DNA from: Lentzea cavernae
Lineage (GTDB): Bacteria > Actinomycetota > Actinomycetes > Mycobacteriales > Pseudonocardiaceae
Length of the DNA stretch: 64,000 bases
Reading direction: 5' to 3'
Assembly (NCBI RefSeq): GCF_014653695.1
Contig: NZ_BNAR01000002.1
Span: forward strand, 744,001-808,000
Shown piece after piece: positions 17,050-26,444 of the stretch. A model generated the notes under the pieces. That model did no database searches and was not told the origin of the DNA. It worked only from the letters and a program-made list of their open reading frames with translations. Numbering within the stretch: the stretch's first letter is position 1; every line of letters begins with the position of its first letter. The translations under genes were made by a program, and so were the position numbers.

Positions 17050-19460
17050 CGGCACTCGACGTCGTCGCGACGGCACTCCGCCTCGCACGGTCCGGTACGG
17101 GCTCGCTCGTCGTGCTTCGCGGACCGTTGGGCTGTGGCCGCTCGACCACGATGAAAGACGCGAGGCGGGTGGCGAAGAGCCTGGGCTTCCGGGTGCTGCG
17201 GGCCACCGGGGCCTTGCAGGAGCAGGACTTCCCGTTCGCCGTGGAGCGTCAGCTGACCGGCGAGGAGCTCTCCGGCATGGCGCGGACGGGTGGCCTGCAC
17301 GAGGTGTTGGCCGGGCCGGCCTTGGTCGCGGTCGACGACCTGCAGTGGGCGGACGAGGAGTCGTTGCGCGTGCTCGCGCGCTTGGCCGGCCGGCTGGACC
17401 GGATCCCGGTGGTGATGGTGGTCTGCGTGCGCGATGGCGACGTGGGGTCCGGTACGCCGCTCGTGGAACAGGTCGTTCGCCAGGCCGCCCATGTCGTTGC
17501 GTTGCAACGACCACAGCTGGCGGAGGGTTCGCGGCGGAAACTCGTCAGCTGTCTGCGCGCGCAGCCACCGTGGGTGCGTGCGGTCCTGAACGCGATGGCG
17601 GTTCTGGGCGACTCGGACGCCGGGGTGATCGCCCAGCTCGCGGAGGTCGACGAGGTCGGGTGCGCGACCGCGCTGCGAGCGGCGGACGGGCTCGGTCTCG
17701 TCGACCGGTCACCCCCGCGGTTCGTCCACCGCGTCGTGCGGGAGGCGGTCGAGGAAACGATGTCTCCCGCGGAGCGGGTTCGGTTGCAGGGCAAGGCCGT
17801 TCGCCTGCTGCACGACGCGGGCAGGCCCGCCGAGGTCGTGGCCCGTCTGCTGCTGGCCATCACGGTCGCCCAGGGGCTGTGGGCCGTCGAGGTCCTGCGC
17901 ACGGCGGCCGTGTCGGCGATCGAGCGCGGGGCGCCGCTGGTCGCGGTGGAGTACCTCCGCCGCGCGTTGTTCGACCACCCCGAGGCCGGGCCGAGGCGGG
18001 CGGCGCTGCTCGTCGAACTGGCCGCCGCGCAACGGGGTGTCGATCGTGCTGCTGCCGCGGCGCACCTGTCCGACGCGGCGCGGATGGTGACCAGCACCGG
18101 AGAACGAGCCGCGATCGCGGCGAGGATCGTGCCGGGAGGCCTGGCCGAGGCGCGGGAACTTCTCCGGAGCGTCGAGGACGAGTTGCGGGGTGCGCGGCCG
18201 CACGACGAGGTCCTGGGTGATCTCGCCCTGCGGGTCGAGGCACGGGCGCACCACGCCGAATGCAGGACGCCGGTGAGGTGTGCCGACCGGGTGGGCGCGC
18301 GCCCGGACGAGACCTTTCCGGCGACGAGCGCGGGGCGTGAACTGCTGGCGGTCCGGTTGCACTGTGCGACAACCGCTTCCGCGTGGCGTGCCGAGGAAGT
18401 CGCGGCGGTCGCGCAGCGGTTGCTGGCCCACGCACCACCCCGACCGGATCACGTCCACACGCCGATCGCAACCCTGGTGAGCACGTTGTGCGCGGCCGAT
18501 TCGGTGGACGCCGTGTCTTCCTGGCTGCACAACGCGATGGAGCGGGCGCTTGCCGCGAACGCCACTGCGGAGCAGGTCTTCATCGAGGCCGAGCAGGCGT
18601 TGGTGCTGCTGCACCGCGGCCGGACCACCGCGGCCCGGGACATCGCCGTGAACGTCCTCGCCACTCGCGGACTCGCCTCCGAGGTGCTGGTGGTGCTCGC
18701 CTCGATCGCCGTGCAGACCCGCGACGACCACCTCGTCGGCCGGTTGGTCCCGCTGGTCAAGGAGCAGGCGCACGACCCGGCACTGTCGGTCGCGCACGCG
18801 ATGCTGTGCGGCGTGGCGGCCGTGGACCTCCAGGCCGGGCTCGCCCACCTGAGGGACGCCGGCGCTCAGCTCGAGGAGCTCGGCTGGCGCAACCCCGTGC
18901 TGCACCCGTGGCGTGCGGAGGCGGCCCGGACCCTGTGGCGTCTGGGGGATGTCGCGGCGGCGCAGGAGCTTGCAGTGCACCAACACGCGCTCGCGGTGGA
19001 GTGGGGTTCGGCGGCCGGCATTGGCACGGCGTTGTGCCACCTGGGGTCGATGACCGAGGGGAACGCCGGCGTCAGGACGTTGCGGGAGGCCGTGGGCGTT
19101 CTCGAGGGGTCGGCCAACCGGTTCGCACTGGCCAGGGCGCTGTGGCAGGTCGGCGTCCGCACGGCGGACCGCCACCACGTGGCGCGGTCCTCGGTGGTGG
19201 CCGTCGAGTGCGGCGAGAGGCCGCTGGTCGCACGGGCGGAACCGGTCGCGGGGCACGGATCCGGTTTGACGGGTGCGCAGCAACGCGTTGTGGAACTCGC
19301 GTTGGCAGGCCGGTCGAACCAGGAGATCGCGGACTTCATGCGGGTCGGTGTGCGGGTCGTGGAGAAGCACCTGACCAACGCCTACCGCCGGCTCGGCGTG
19401 CGGGGCCGCAGCGGGTTGCCGGGGGCGTTGTCCGCCACCGGGCGGTGCCCGTGGGCCTGA
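17046..19460 (+). CDS. LAL-type LuxR regulator 2 (Walker A Lys replaced by Arg)
   Basis: An 804-residue homologue of its neighbours. It starts directly with the nucleotide-binding domain: the P-loop GPLGCGRS has Arg at residue 32 where the catalytic Lys is expected; Walker B is ALVAVDDLQWADE. The C-terminal helix-turn-helix (AQQRVVELALAGRSNQEIAD through KHLTNAYRRLGV, about residues 738-785) is intact. The ATG overlaps the stop of gene 1 (ATGA), so the two are translationally coupled. The Lys to Arg change suggests weak or no ATP hydrolysis, while DNA binding should be kept. Targets unknown. Confidence 0.88.
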   Translation: MTALDVVATALRLARSGTGSLVVLRGPLGCGRSTTMKDARRVAKSLGFRVLRATGALQEQDFPFAVERQLTGEELSGMARTGGLHEVLAGPALVAVDDLQWADEESLRVLARLAGRLDRIPVVMVVCVRDGDVGSGTPLVEQVVRQAAHVVALQRPQLAEGSRRKLVSCLRAQPPWVRAVLNAMAVLGDSDAGVIAQLAEVDEVGCATALRAADGLGLVDRSPPRFVHRVVREAVEETMSPAERVRLQGKAVRLLHDAGRPAEVVARLLLAITVAQGLWAVEVLRTAAVSAIERGAPLVAVEYLRRALFDHPEAGPRRAALLVELAAAQRGVDRAAAAAHLSDAARMVTSTGERAAIAARIVPGGLAEARELLRSVEDELRGARPHDEVLGDLALRVEARAHHAECRTPVRCADRVGARPDETFPATSAGRELLAVRLHCATTASAWRAEEVAAVAQRLLAHAPPRPDHVHTPIATLVSTLCAADSVDAVSSWLHNAMERALAANATAEQVFIEAEQALVLLHRGRTTAARDIAVNVLATRGLASEVLVVLASIAVQTRDDHLVGRLVPLVKEQAHDPALSVAHAMLCGVAAVDLQAGLAHLRDAGAQLEELGWRNPVLHPWRAEAARTLWRLGDVAAAQELAVHQHALAVEWGSAAGIGTALCHLGSMTEGNAGVRTLREAVGVLEGSANRFALARALWQVGVRTADRHHVARSSVVAVECGERPLVARAEPVAGHGSGLTGAQQRVVELALAGRSNQEIADFMRVGVRVVEKHLTNAYRRLGVRGRSGLPGALSATGRCPWA

Positions 19461-19562
19461 TTTGGCACGACTCCACCCATTTGCGCAGGTTTCGTCTCAT
19501 ATGGGAGCAAATAGTCTCGCGGGCGTGACCACCGACCGGCTTCCGCAGGCCCGTGGTTCCGC

Positions 19563-21656
19563 GTGAGCAAGAGGATCAGCGAACACCAACTTGTCACCGA
19601 GCTCGCCGGCAGCCTGTGTCGTGACAGCGGAGCGGTGTTCGAGGTGACCGGGCCGCCGGAGTCCGGCCGCACCGCGGCGCTGAAGCGGATCGCCGATCAC
19701 GTGAGCGGCGGAACGCGCCTGATCGCCGTCCGCGCCTCGGCATTCGAGTCCGATGTGGACAGTACCGTGCTCGCTCAGGTGATGGCCGATCTGGGAGCGG
19801 ACCCGGACCGTCCGACGGCGGAGCTGTGCCGTGTTCTCCTGGACGCCGCTCCCCTGGTGCTCGTCCTGGACGACGCGCAGTGGATGGACGAGAGCTCGAT
19901 CAGATGGCTTCGCGCCCTGCTGCGCAGGATCCACCGGGCCCCGGTGGCGGTGGTCCTGGCCACCACTGGACTCGGCACGGCGGCGGAGGACGCGCTCGCC
20001 GAGGACGACTCGGTCACCACGCCGCCCTGGTACGTCGTCGCCCTGCCCCCGCCCGCCCCGGACGAGGACCGGATCGCGCGAACGCTGCACGTGATGTCCG
20101 AGCAGGACGTCAGGTTGCTGCGTGCGATGGCGGTGTGCGGCGGGCAGTTCGAGCGGTCCCTGGTGCGTGGGCTCGCGGGCCTGGACGGCGTGCACGCCGA
20201 CCGGGCGATGACGAGGTTGCGCGGACTAGGACTGGTCACGGCCGATGAGCCGAGGCTGACCGATGGCGTGGCCCGTGCCGTGCTCGGTGCGATGAGCGGG
20301 GACCAGCGTGCCGATCTGCGGTCCGAAGCGGTACTGCTCGGCCATCAGGCCGCGCTCGGTTTCGAGCGGATGAGCACGATCCTGGCCGAGGCACCCCCCG
20401 TCGGCGCGACGTGGGCCCGGCTGGTGCTCCAGCGGCAGGCTCGGGTGCTGGCCGACGCGGGAAGAACCGTGGAGGCAGCCCGGTTGCTCATCCGGGCGCT
20501 CGGCGAAACCGCGGACGAGGCGACGCGCGCGGACGTCCTGATCCAGCTCGCGCAGTGCGAACTCGACCACGCACCGGAAGCCGCGGACCGGCGCCTGGTC
20601 GAGGTCCTGCACACGACCGGCCCGGCGATGTCCGGCCCGCGTCTGCGTGCGGCGGACGTGCTGGCCTGCCGCGAACGGTCCGGGGTGTCCCGGCGGGCCA
20701 TCGAGATCGCGCTCGCGCACCCGGACCTGACCGAGTCCGAACGGGAAGCGCTCAAAGGCCTCTACTGGTACGTCGTGAGCGTCGCGGGGGAACCCGGCGA
20801 ACTCGGTGTTCCCGTTGTGCCGTCACTCCCGGACCCGCCCGCGGACCCGGTGTGCCGGGGAGTGGCCGCGTGGCGTCTGGCCTGTGCCGGAAGCGGTGAC
20901 GCGGTGGCGCTGGCGACCTCTGCTCTCGCCGTGCGCGGTCCGCTGACACCTCGCCTCGCGGCGGCCGACGTGCTGTCCTGGGCCGCCGAGCACGACAAGG
21001 CGCTGGCCGCCGTCGACGCCGTTCTGGTGGACGGCCGCCGGTGCGGCTCCCGGGTCGCCGTCGCCGAGGCGATGCTGCTGCGCTGCTCGGTGAGGTTGCG
21101 GCAGGGACGGGTCGTCGAGGCGGCGGAGGACCTGGCCCGCGCGGAGGCGGAACTGCCGCGCGGCTGCCGGACTCCCCTGTTCAGCGCCCGGCACCTCGCG
21201 CTGGAAGTGGTGCTGCTGCTCGCGGCCGGGCTGGTGGACGACGCCCGCGCCGCGCTGGTCCGCGAACCGATCGACGCCGCACAGGGCTTGACGTACGCCT
21301 GGCGGCTGTTCGCCGGAGGGTTGGTCGCGCTGGTCACGGAACCCGCGACGGCGGCCGTGACGTTCGTCGAGTGCGGCCGGTGCCTGCGGGACCACGGGAT
21401 CGTCAACCCGTCCGTGCTGCCCTGGCGGTTCCTCGCGGCGATGGGGTGGCGGGCCGCGGGCGAGGTCGCGCGGGCCGACGCCCTGATCGCCGAGACCTGC
21501 GACCTGGCCGTGAGGTGGGGTGCTCCCGGCTTCCTGCGGGAGACCCGGAAGCTCGCGGACCTGGTGCGCGCCATGCCTTCGGGCAGTGCCGCCGGGGAGT
21601 TCTCGGCGGGGTTGTTCCCCCGTCTCCTCGCCCGGCCTGCCCCTGGCCGGAGCTGA
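19563..21656 (+). CDS. LAL-like ATPase 3 lacking the LuxR DNA-binding domain
   Basis: A 697-residue protein homologous to the other three but about 70-200 residues shorter. The P-loop GPPESGRT has Arg at residue 36 in place of Lys; Walker B LVLVLDDAQWMDES is well kept. The protein ends with a Pro/Ala-rich tail soon after the helical-repeat region, with no GerE-type helix-turn-helix; the stop is followed within four bases by the next gene, so there is no room for a frameshifted one. It probably acts by hetero-oligomerisation with the neighbouring LALs. The GTG start has no clear ribosome-binding site; a 21-codon frame at 19501-19566 ends on it in a GTGA overlap and could couple translation. 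Confidence 0.82.
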   Translation: MSKRISEHQLVTELAGSLCRDSGAVFEVTGPPESGRTAALKRIADHVSGGTRLIAVRASAFESDVDSTVLAQVMADLGADPDRPTAELCRVLLDAAPLVLVLDDAQWMDESSIRWLRALLRRIHRAPVAVVLATTGLGTAAEDALAEDDSVTTPPWYVVALPPPAPDEDRIARTLHVMSEQDVRLLRAMAVCGGQFERSLVRGLAGLDGVHADRAMTRLRGLGLVTADEPRLTDGVARAVLGAMSGDQRADLRSEAVLLGHQAALGFERMSTILAEAPPVGATWARLVLQRQARVLADAGRTVEAARLLIRALGETADEATRADVLIQLAQCELDHAPEAADRRLVEVLHTTGPAMSGPRLRAADVLACRERSGVSRRAIEIALAHPDLTESEREALKGLYWYVVSVAGEPGELGVPVVPSLPDPPADPVCRGVAAWRLACAGSGDAVALATSALAVRGPLTPRLAAADVLSWAAEHDKALAAVDAVLVDGRRCGSRVAVAEAMLLRCSVRLRQGRVVEAAEDLARAEAELPRGCRTPLFSARHLALEVVLLLAAGLVDDARAALVREPIDAAQGLTYAWRLFAGGLVALVTEPATAAVTFVECGRCLRDHGIVNPSVLPWRFLAAMGWRAAGEVARADALIAETCDLAVRWGAPGFLRETRKLADLVRAMPSGSAAGEFSAGLFPRLLARPAPGRS

Positions 21657-21659
21657 CGA

Positions 21660-23987
21660 GTGACCGAAGCGCCGCACGGCCCCGGAATGGACCACCTGAC
21701 GCAGGCCCTGCGGTCGGCGGCTTCCGGCACGGGGACGTTCGTGACGGTCCGGGGACCGATGGGCGCGGGGAAGTCGGCGTTGCTGCGGGCGCTGGCCGTC
21801 CAGGCGGACGGCGCCGGGGCGGTCGTGCTGCGCGCGAGCGGGGCATACGCCGAACGGGACTGGGACCTCGGTGTGGCCGACCAGCTCCGGCCCGTCCCGG
21901 CCGGCTTCGTCGTCATCGTGGTGGACGACCTCCAGTGGGCGGACGACTCGTCCGTGCGCTGGCTGGCCGACGTCGCCGAACGCGCCCTGGTGGTGGCCGC
22001 CGTCCGGGACGGCGCGCCGGGTTCCGGCATCACACCACCCGGCACCGTCGTGTGCTTGCCGTCGGCGGGGTGGTCGCAGCGCCGGGTCGTGGAGTGCCTG
22101 CGCCGGCAGCCCGGACCGGTGCGGGGTGTCGCCCAGGCGATGGCCGTGCTCGGTGACCAGGCCGAGATCGGCCTCATCACCGCACTGACCGGGCTCGACG
22201 ACGCCACGGCCGGTACGGCGGTCCGGACCCTTCGTGCACTCGGACTTGTTACAGCGCAACAGGATCTCCTCGATCCGGTGGTGCAGGATGCCGTTCTGGC
22301 CACGATGACGGCGCTCGAACACGACGCCGGTCACGCGGCGGCCGCCGTGCTGCTGCACGATCGGGGCTGTCCTGCCGGGCACGTGGCCGAACACCTCGTG
22401 GCGACCCGATCTGCCCTCCCCGAGTGGGCGGTCGAGGTCCTCCGAACCGCCGCGGACACCGCTCTGCGACGCGGACAGCAGCCGGCAGCGCTGACCTACC
22501 TGCGCAGAGCCGTGGCGGAGCCGGGACCGAGGCGGGCCGCGGCACTGGTCGAACTCGCCGTGGCGGAGTGCACGACGGACGGTTCGCTGGCCCTGCACCA
22601 CATCTCCTACGCGCTCCAGCTGCTCGAGACGCCCCGTGAGCGTGCCGCAGCCGTGCTCCGGTTGCCCGTCACGGCGGCGGGCACGACCCTGCCGCTGGTC
22701 CGGGACGTCTTCGGCGACGTCGAGCAGGAGGTTCGCCGCCTCGGCGACCACGACCTGGCGCTGCGGATCGAGGCGCGGATGCGCTACGCCGGGCACGCGG
22801 ACCTCAGCGAGCTCATCGACGCCACCACACGGCTGGGAGAACTCGAGAACACCGGTGCGGCGCAACGAGAACTCCTCACGGTGTTGTCGCACTCGGCGGC
22901 ACTGGTGGCGCGCACGTCCGCGAAAGACGTGGCGGCACTGGCAGATCGTCTCCTCGACCACGTGCCGCCTAGCGCCGGGCAGGCCGACGAGATGGCACAA
23001 CTGCTCGTGAAGACCTTGTGCGCGGCCGATTCTCCACTGCGAGCCGCCACCTGGACGCTGGCGGCGGAAGACCAGGCGTCGCTCCGGGTGAGCAGGGCTC
23101 TCGTGGCCGTGCACCTGGGCGAGGTCGCCGAAGCGAGGCTCCTGGCGAAGACCGCGCTGGCGGACGAACGCGCACCGGTCGGCCCGGACGCGGTGCTCGC
23201 CCTGGCCGTGGTGGCGCTCAAGGCACAGGACGAGGAGCTGTCCGGACTCCTGCTGTCGAGCCTCCCGGCCGAGGCGGACGACCCCTGCACCGCGGCCGTG
23301 GTCGACGTGCTGCGGGGCGCGGACGCCGTCGCCCGCGGCGATGTGCGGGACGGCCTGCGCTTTCTCACGGACGCGGGCCATCAGCTCGACCGGCTGGGCT
23401 GGCGGAACGTCGTGCTCTTCCCGTGGCGCACCACGGCGGCCGGGCTGCACCGGCAGCTCGAGAACACCTGTGCGGCCAGGATCCTCGCCGAGGAGGACCA
23501 CGAACGCGCTGTCGAATGGGGTGCGCCCGCCGGCGTCGGCCGGACCCTGCGCGTGCTCGGAGGCCTGACGGAGGGAGTCGGCGGCGTGAACCTGTTGCAC
23601 GCGGCCGAGGACGTCCTCTCCGCCTCGGCCGACCGGCTGGAGCTGGCGCGCACCCACCTGGCGCTGGGGCTGCGCCTGCGGGAGCAGTACGAGCAGACCG
23701 CCGCCCGGCACCTGCGGCGGTGCCACGACATCGCCGCCGAGTGCGGCGACCAGCGGCTGGTGCGGCAGGCCGGCACCCACCTGCGCGGCGAGGTGCGCCG
23801 GGCCGCTCTCACCCGCACCGAGCGGAAGGTGGTCGCGCTCGCGGTGACGGGCCGGTCGAACCAGGACATAGCGCACGCGCTCTCGGTGAGCATCAGGGCC
23901 GTGGAGAAGCACCTGACGAACTCCTACAGGAAACTTGGTGTCCTGCGCCGTTCGGAGCTCGCGGGCGCGCTCAATCATCCGTTCTGA
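21660..23987 (+). CDS. LAL-type LuxR regulator 4 (ATPase + LuxR HTH)
   Basis: A 775-residue LAL regulator. Residues 32-39 form an intact Walker A (GPMGAGKS), Walker B is VVIVVDDLQWADDSS, and the C-terminal helix-turn-helix (LTRTERKVVALAVTGRSNQ through KHLTNSYRKLGV) is complete. It begins three bases after the stop of gene 3 with a GTG, so it is co-transcribed and probably coupled. It is most like gene 2 in length and start. Last of the four-gene run; a short GAACTCGG/CCGAGTT dyad downstream could serve as a weak terminator. Confidence 0.9.
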   Translation: MTEAPHGPGMDHLTQALRSAASGTGTFVTVRGPMGAGKSALLRALAVQADGAGAVVLRASGAYAERDWDLGVADQLRPVPAGFVVIVVDDLQWADDSSVRWLADVAERALVVAAVRDGAPGSGITPPGTVVCLPSAGWSQRRVVECLRRQPGPVRGVAQAMAVLGDQAEIGLITALTGLDDATAGTAVRTLRALGLVTAQQDLLDPVVQDAVLATMTALEHDAGHAAAAVLLHDRGCPAGHVAEHLVATRSALPEWAVEVLRTAADTALRRGQQPAALTYLRRAVAEPGPRRAAALVELAVAECTTDGSLALHHISYALQLLETPRERAAAVLRLPVTAAGTTLPLVRDVFGDVEQEVRRLGDHDLALRIEARMRYAGHADLSELIDATTRLGELENTGAAQRELLTVLSHSAALVARTSAKDVAALADRLLDHVPPSAGQADEMAQLLVKTLCAADSPLRAATWTLAAEDQASLRVSRALVAVHLGEVAEARLLAKTALADERAPVGPDAVLALAVVALKAQDEELSGLLLSSLPAEADDPCTAAVVDVLRGADAVARGDVRDGLRFLTDAGHQLDRLGWRNVVLFPWRTTAAGLHRQLENTCAARILAEEDHERAVEWGAPAGVGRTLRVLGGLTEGVGGVNLLHAAEDVLSASADRLELARTHLALGLRLREQYEQTAARHLRRCHDIAAECGDQRLVRQAGTHLRGEVRRAALTRTERKVVALAVTGRSNQDIAHALSVSIRAVEKHLTNSYRKLGVLRRSELAGALNHPF

Positions 23988-24427
23988 ACTCGGCGGTGCC
24001 CGGAACGTGCCCGAGTTGCTGTGAGTGTGTTTAAATTCCGGTCTGACCCCGGGTGAACCGGCTCATTCACCGAAGATTTCCGTGCGATACATCTCAATTG
24101 GGCCGTACCATTCGGCACCGATGTCTCAGTTCGACCGGCCCAGCGCGTGACGGGACCACAGTCTTAAGGACGATCCGGAGTCCGATGTTGACCCGGACGT
24201 GAAGTCTTTCGTAGCGTCGTGCCCAGTCATGAATTGTCAATCTTCCAGGGACAACGGCGCCTTTTCGTCCTTTCTGGACGGTCAGGCCCCTGGGCGGCGG
24301 AACTCGGTGGCATTCGCGACGACCGCGAACCGGGCGGAAATCGGACCGGCTTTTGCTCGATCGCGCACTTGTGCCGATAGGCGCGCATCGCCGTGAAGAA
24401 CTCCGACGACTGAATGGACTGGTTCGC
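23988..24427 (+). promoter_or_regulatory. 440-base intergenic region with promoter for the MFS gene
   Basis: No gene could be supported here. TTGACC at 24188-24193 and TAGCGT at 24212-24217, 18 bases apart, form a credible sigma-A-type promoter. It would leave a leader of about 205 bases before the TTG at 24428, which may hold regulation, but I see no recognisable riboswitch. The rest shows no strong hairpin. Confidence 0.45.
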
Positions 24428-25636
24428 TTGAGTGGATCCAACCGGTGGGTTGTGCTCTTCGGCTCGTTCGTCGCCTACATGTTCGACGCGCTGGAGATCC
24501 TGCTCCTGTCGTTCGCCCTGCCCGTGATCCGGGCAGACCTCGGGCTCACGACCACGCAGGGCGGTCTGCTCGCCACCGCGACCCTGCTCGGCATCGGGGT
24601 GAGCAGCGTGACCGTCGGCTGGCTCGCCGACAACTACGGCCGCAAGCGGGCGCTGATGCTCTCGCTCGCGGTGTTCGGCCTGTTCACCGCGTTGATCCTG
24701 GTGGTGCCGAGCTTCACGCTGTTCGTGGTGCTGCGCTTCCTCGCGGGCATGGGTCTCGGCGGGGTCTGGGGCGTGGCGTCGGCCTACGTCATCGAGACCT
24801 GGCCCGCCGCGCAACGGGGCCGGGCGGTCGCGTTCGTGCTCAGCTCGTTCCCGATCGGCGGGGTGGTCGCCGCGCTGATGTCGGGCGCGCTGCTGCCGAA
24901 CTGGCGCCTGCTGTTCTTCCTCGGCGGGGTGGGCGTGGTGATCCCGCTGGTCATCGTCGGGGTGTTCTTCCGCGAGTCGGCCGAGTGGGCCCGGCAGAAG
25001 ACGACGCCGGTGAAGGTGTCGGAGATCTTCGCCCCGGAACTGCGCAGGCGCACCGTGCTCGGCGCGGTCGTGGCCGGGTTCGCGATGTTCGGGGCCTGGG
25101 GCGCGTCCACGTGGCTGCCGACCTACCTGCAGGCCGACAAGGGCGTTCCGGCCGCGACGGTCGCGGTGTTCCTGACGGTGCTCAACCTCGGGATGTTCTT
25201 CGGCTACAACGTCTTCGGCCTGATCGCCGACCGGATCGGCCACAAGAACGCGCTGGTGCTGTCGCTGGCGGGGGTGGCGCTGACCCTGCCGCTGTACGTG
25301 GTCGCCGCCGACCGCACGGCGTTGCTGTGGCTGGGCCCGCTGTTCGCCTTCTTCGCGGCCTACGCCGGCATCTTCGGCGTGTACCTGGGCGAGCTGTTCC
25401 CGACCAGGGTGCGGACGACCGGCGCCGGGTTCTGCTACAACATCGCGCGCGGCGTGTCCGCGTTCGCGCCGCTCACCCTGGGCGTGCTGGCCACCGGAAC
25501 GGGATTCGGCGGCGGTCTGCTGGTGTGCGCGGGCTTCATGGCCTGTGCGGCGATCGCCATGACCTTCCTGCCCGACCTGCGCGGTGCGACGGCGGTGCGG
25601 GTGCCGGCAGAAGGCGCACGTCCGGCGGCGTCGTGA
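24428..25636 (+). CDS. MFS transporter (AAHS/sugar-porter-like, 12 TM)
   Basis: About 402 residues with 12 predicted membrane helices. Motif A is GWLADNYGRKRALM between helices 2 and 3, the second-half copy is GLIADRIGHKNAL, and an acidic MFDALEILLLS in helix 1 resembles the charged helix-1 motif of aromatic acid:H+ symporters. The start is uncertain: TTG at 24428 begins just before the first conserved helix, while the frame is open back to a TTG at 24353. It sits at the left edge of the PABA-terpenoid cluster and could import an aromatic acid or export the product; neither is shown by the sequence. It converges on the small minus-strand gene, stops 5 bases apart. Confidence 0.82.
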   Translation: MSGSNRWVVLFGSFVAYMFDALEILLLSFALPVIRADLGLTTTQGGLLATATLLGIGVSSVTVGWLADNYGRKRALMLSLAVFGLFTALILVVPSFTLFVVLRFLAGMGLGGVWGVASAYVIETWPAAQRGRAVAFVLSSFPIGGVVAALMSGALLPNWRLLFFLGGVGVVIPLVIVGVFFRESAEWARQKTTPVKVSEIFAPELRRRTVLGAVVAGFAMFGAWGASTWLPTYLQADKGVPAATVAVFLTVLNLGMFFGYNVFGLIADRIGHKNALVLSLAGVALTLPLYVVAADRTALLWLGPLFAFFAAYAGIFGVYLGELFPTRVRTTGAGFCYNIARGVSAFAPLTLGVLATGTGFGGGLLVCAGFMACAAIAMTFLPDLRGATAVRVPAEGARPAAS

Positions 25637-25641
25637 GGCCG

Positions 25642-25947
25642 TCACCGCCGGGCGGCCGGATCGCGGTCACCGGCCTGCCACAGGTAGCTGCGCACCGAGA
25701 GCGACGCCGCGCGCATGGTCGCGCGGAGGCGGTCGAGGTCGTCGGCGCCGAGCTCGCCGGACGGCCGGTCGAGGCCCCGCACCATCAGCCGGGCCGCCTC
25801 CAGCAGGCACAGCACGGCGTCCAGCCGTGCTCCGGCAGGCAGCCCGCTCAGGTCATCGTGCAGCGCCTCGATCACGGCCTCGGCCGCCACCGCGTCACGC
25901 ATCAACGTTGTCACCGTCGTCCCCCGCGACTGTTCCTCTGTGGACAC
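25642..25947 (-). CDS. Small helical protein of unknown function
   Basis: A 101-residue soluble, probably all-helical protein with no family I recognise. It has no membrane segment, no Cys and a basic C-terminus. GTG start with GGAGGAG about ten bases upstream, which is good evidence that it is translated. The promoter region is shared with the small LuxR-type gene 65 bases away on the other strand. The tight convergent stop with the MFS gene also argues for a real gene. Function not inferred. Confidence 0.55.
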   Translation of the reverse strand: MSTEEQSRGTTVTTLMRDAVAAEAVIEALHDDLSGLPAGARLDAVLCLLEAARLMVRGLDRPSGELGADDLDRLRATMRAASLSVRSYLWQAGDRDPAARR

Positions 25948-26012
25948 AAAACTGAGTCTCCTCCCCCGTAAAGCCTATTGCGGTCCTGACCTGGCCTGCT
26001 TCACAGGAATGG

Positions 26013-26393
26013 ATGGGTGTCATGGACAACCGGCAGAACGACCCGCAGAAGTGCGAACACCACCCGGGCTGTGCCCGAAAGCACGGATTCGGTCAGGTGC
26101 TGTCCGGTCAGACACGTCCGAGATCGAACTCCGCCGAATGCGAAACGGCCGGCTGCTGGATGCTCAGTTCCATCCAGGCGAGGATCCTGGAGGGAGTCGC
26201 GGCCGGTTTCTCCAGCGGGCGGTTGTCGAGAGAGCTGTACCTCAGCTCGAAGACCATCGATTATCACGTCCGGGTCATGTCCGACAAGCTGCAGGCGCCG
26301 AACCGGGTCGCGCTGGTGTCGAGGGCGTACGTCCTCGAAATCCTGCGAAAGGATTCGTGGCCACCGCGTGTCGCGTGCGAAACCGTGGATTGA
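26013..26393 (+). CDS. Small LuxR-type DNA-binding protein with Cys/His-rich N-terminus
   Basis: A 126-residue stand-alone GerE-type helix-turn-helix protein: ILEGVAAGFSSGRLSRELYLSSKTIDYHV at about residues 58-86 matches LuxR C-terminal domains. There is no receiver or ligand domain. The N-terminal 50 residues carry four Cys (14, 20, 43, 48) and three His (16, 17, 24), including CEHHPGC, which could bind a metal or act as a redox sensor. ATG with AGGA upstream; an in-frame ATG at 26022 is an alternative. It lies next to ispG at the edge of the biosynthetic cluster and is a candidate cluster regulator. Confidence 0.78.
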   Translation: MGVMDNRQNDPQKCEHHPGCARKHGFGQVLSGQTRPRSNSAECETAGCWMLSSIQARILEGVAAGFSSGRLSRELYLSSKTIDYHVRVMSDKLQAPNRVALVSRAYVLEILRKDSWPPRVACETVD

Positions 26394-26412
26394 CGCGCGA
26401 TGGTCCGCGGCG

Positions 26413-26442
26413 TGCGGTTCGCGTTCTCCCGCGCGAACCGCA
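26413..26442. terminator. Bidirectional hairpin terminator between luxR-like gene and ispG
   Basis: A perfect 11-bp stem (TGCGGTTCGCG with CGCGAACCGCA) and an 8-base loop fill the gap between the convergent stops of the small LuxR gene and ispG. Confidence 0.7.
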
Positions 26443-26444
26443 TG

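Noticed and set aside
20823-23978. 1051-codon minus-strand frame opposite LAL genes 3 and 4
   Set aside because: Antisense shadow; the plus-strand frames carry intact Walker and helix-turn-helix motifs.
23986-24017. GAACTCGG/CCGAGTT dyad after LAL 4 as terminator
   Set aside because: Seven-bp stem with a 17-base loop; mentioned with the gene but not listed as a feature.
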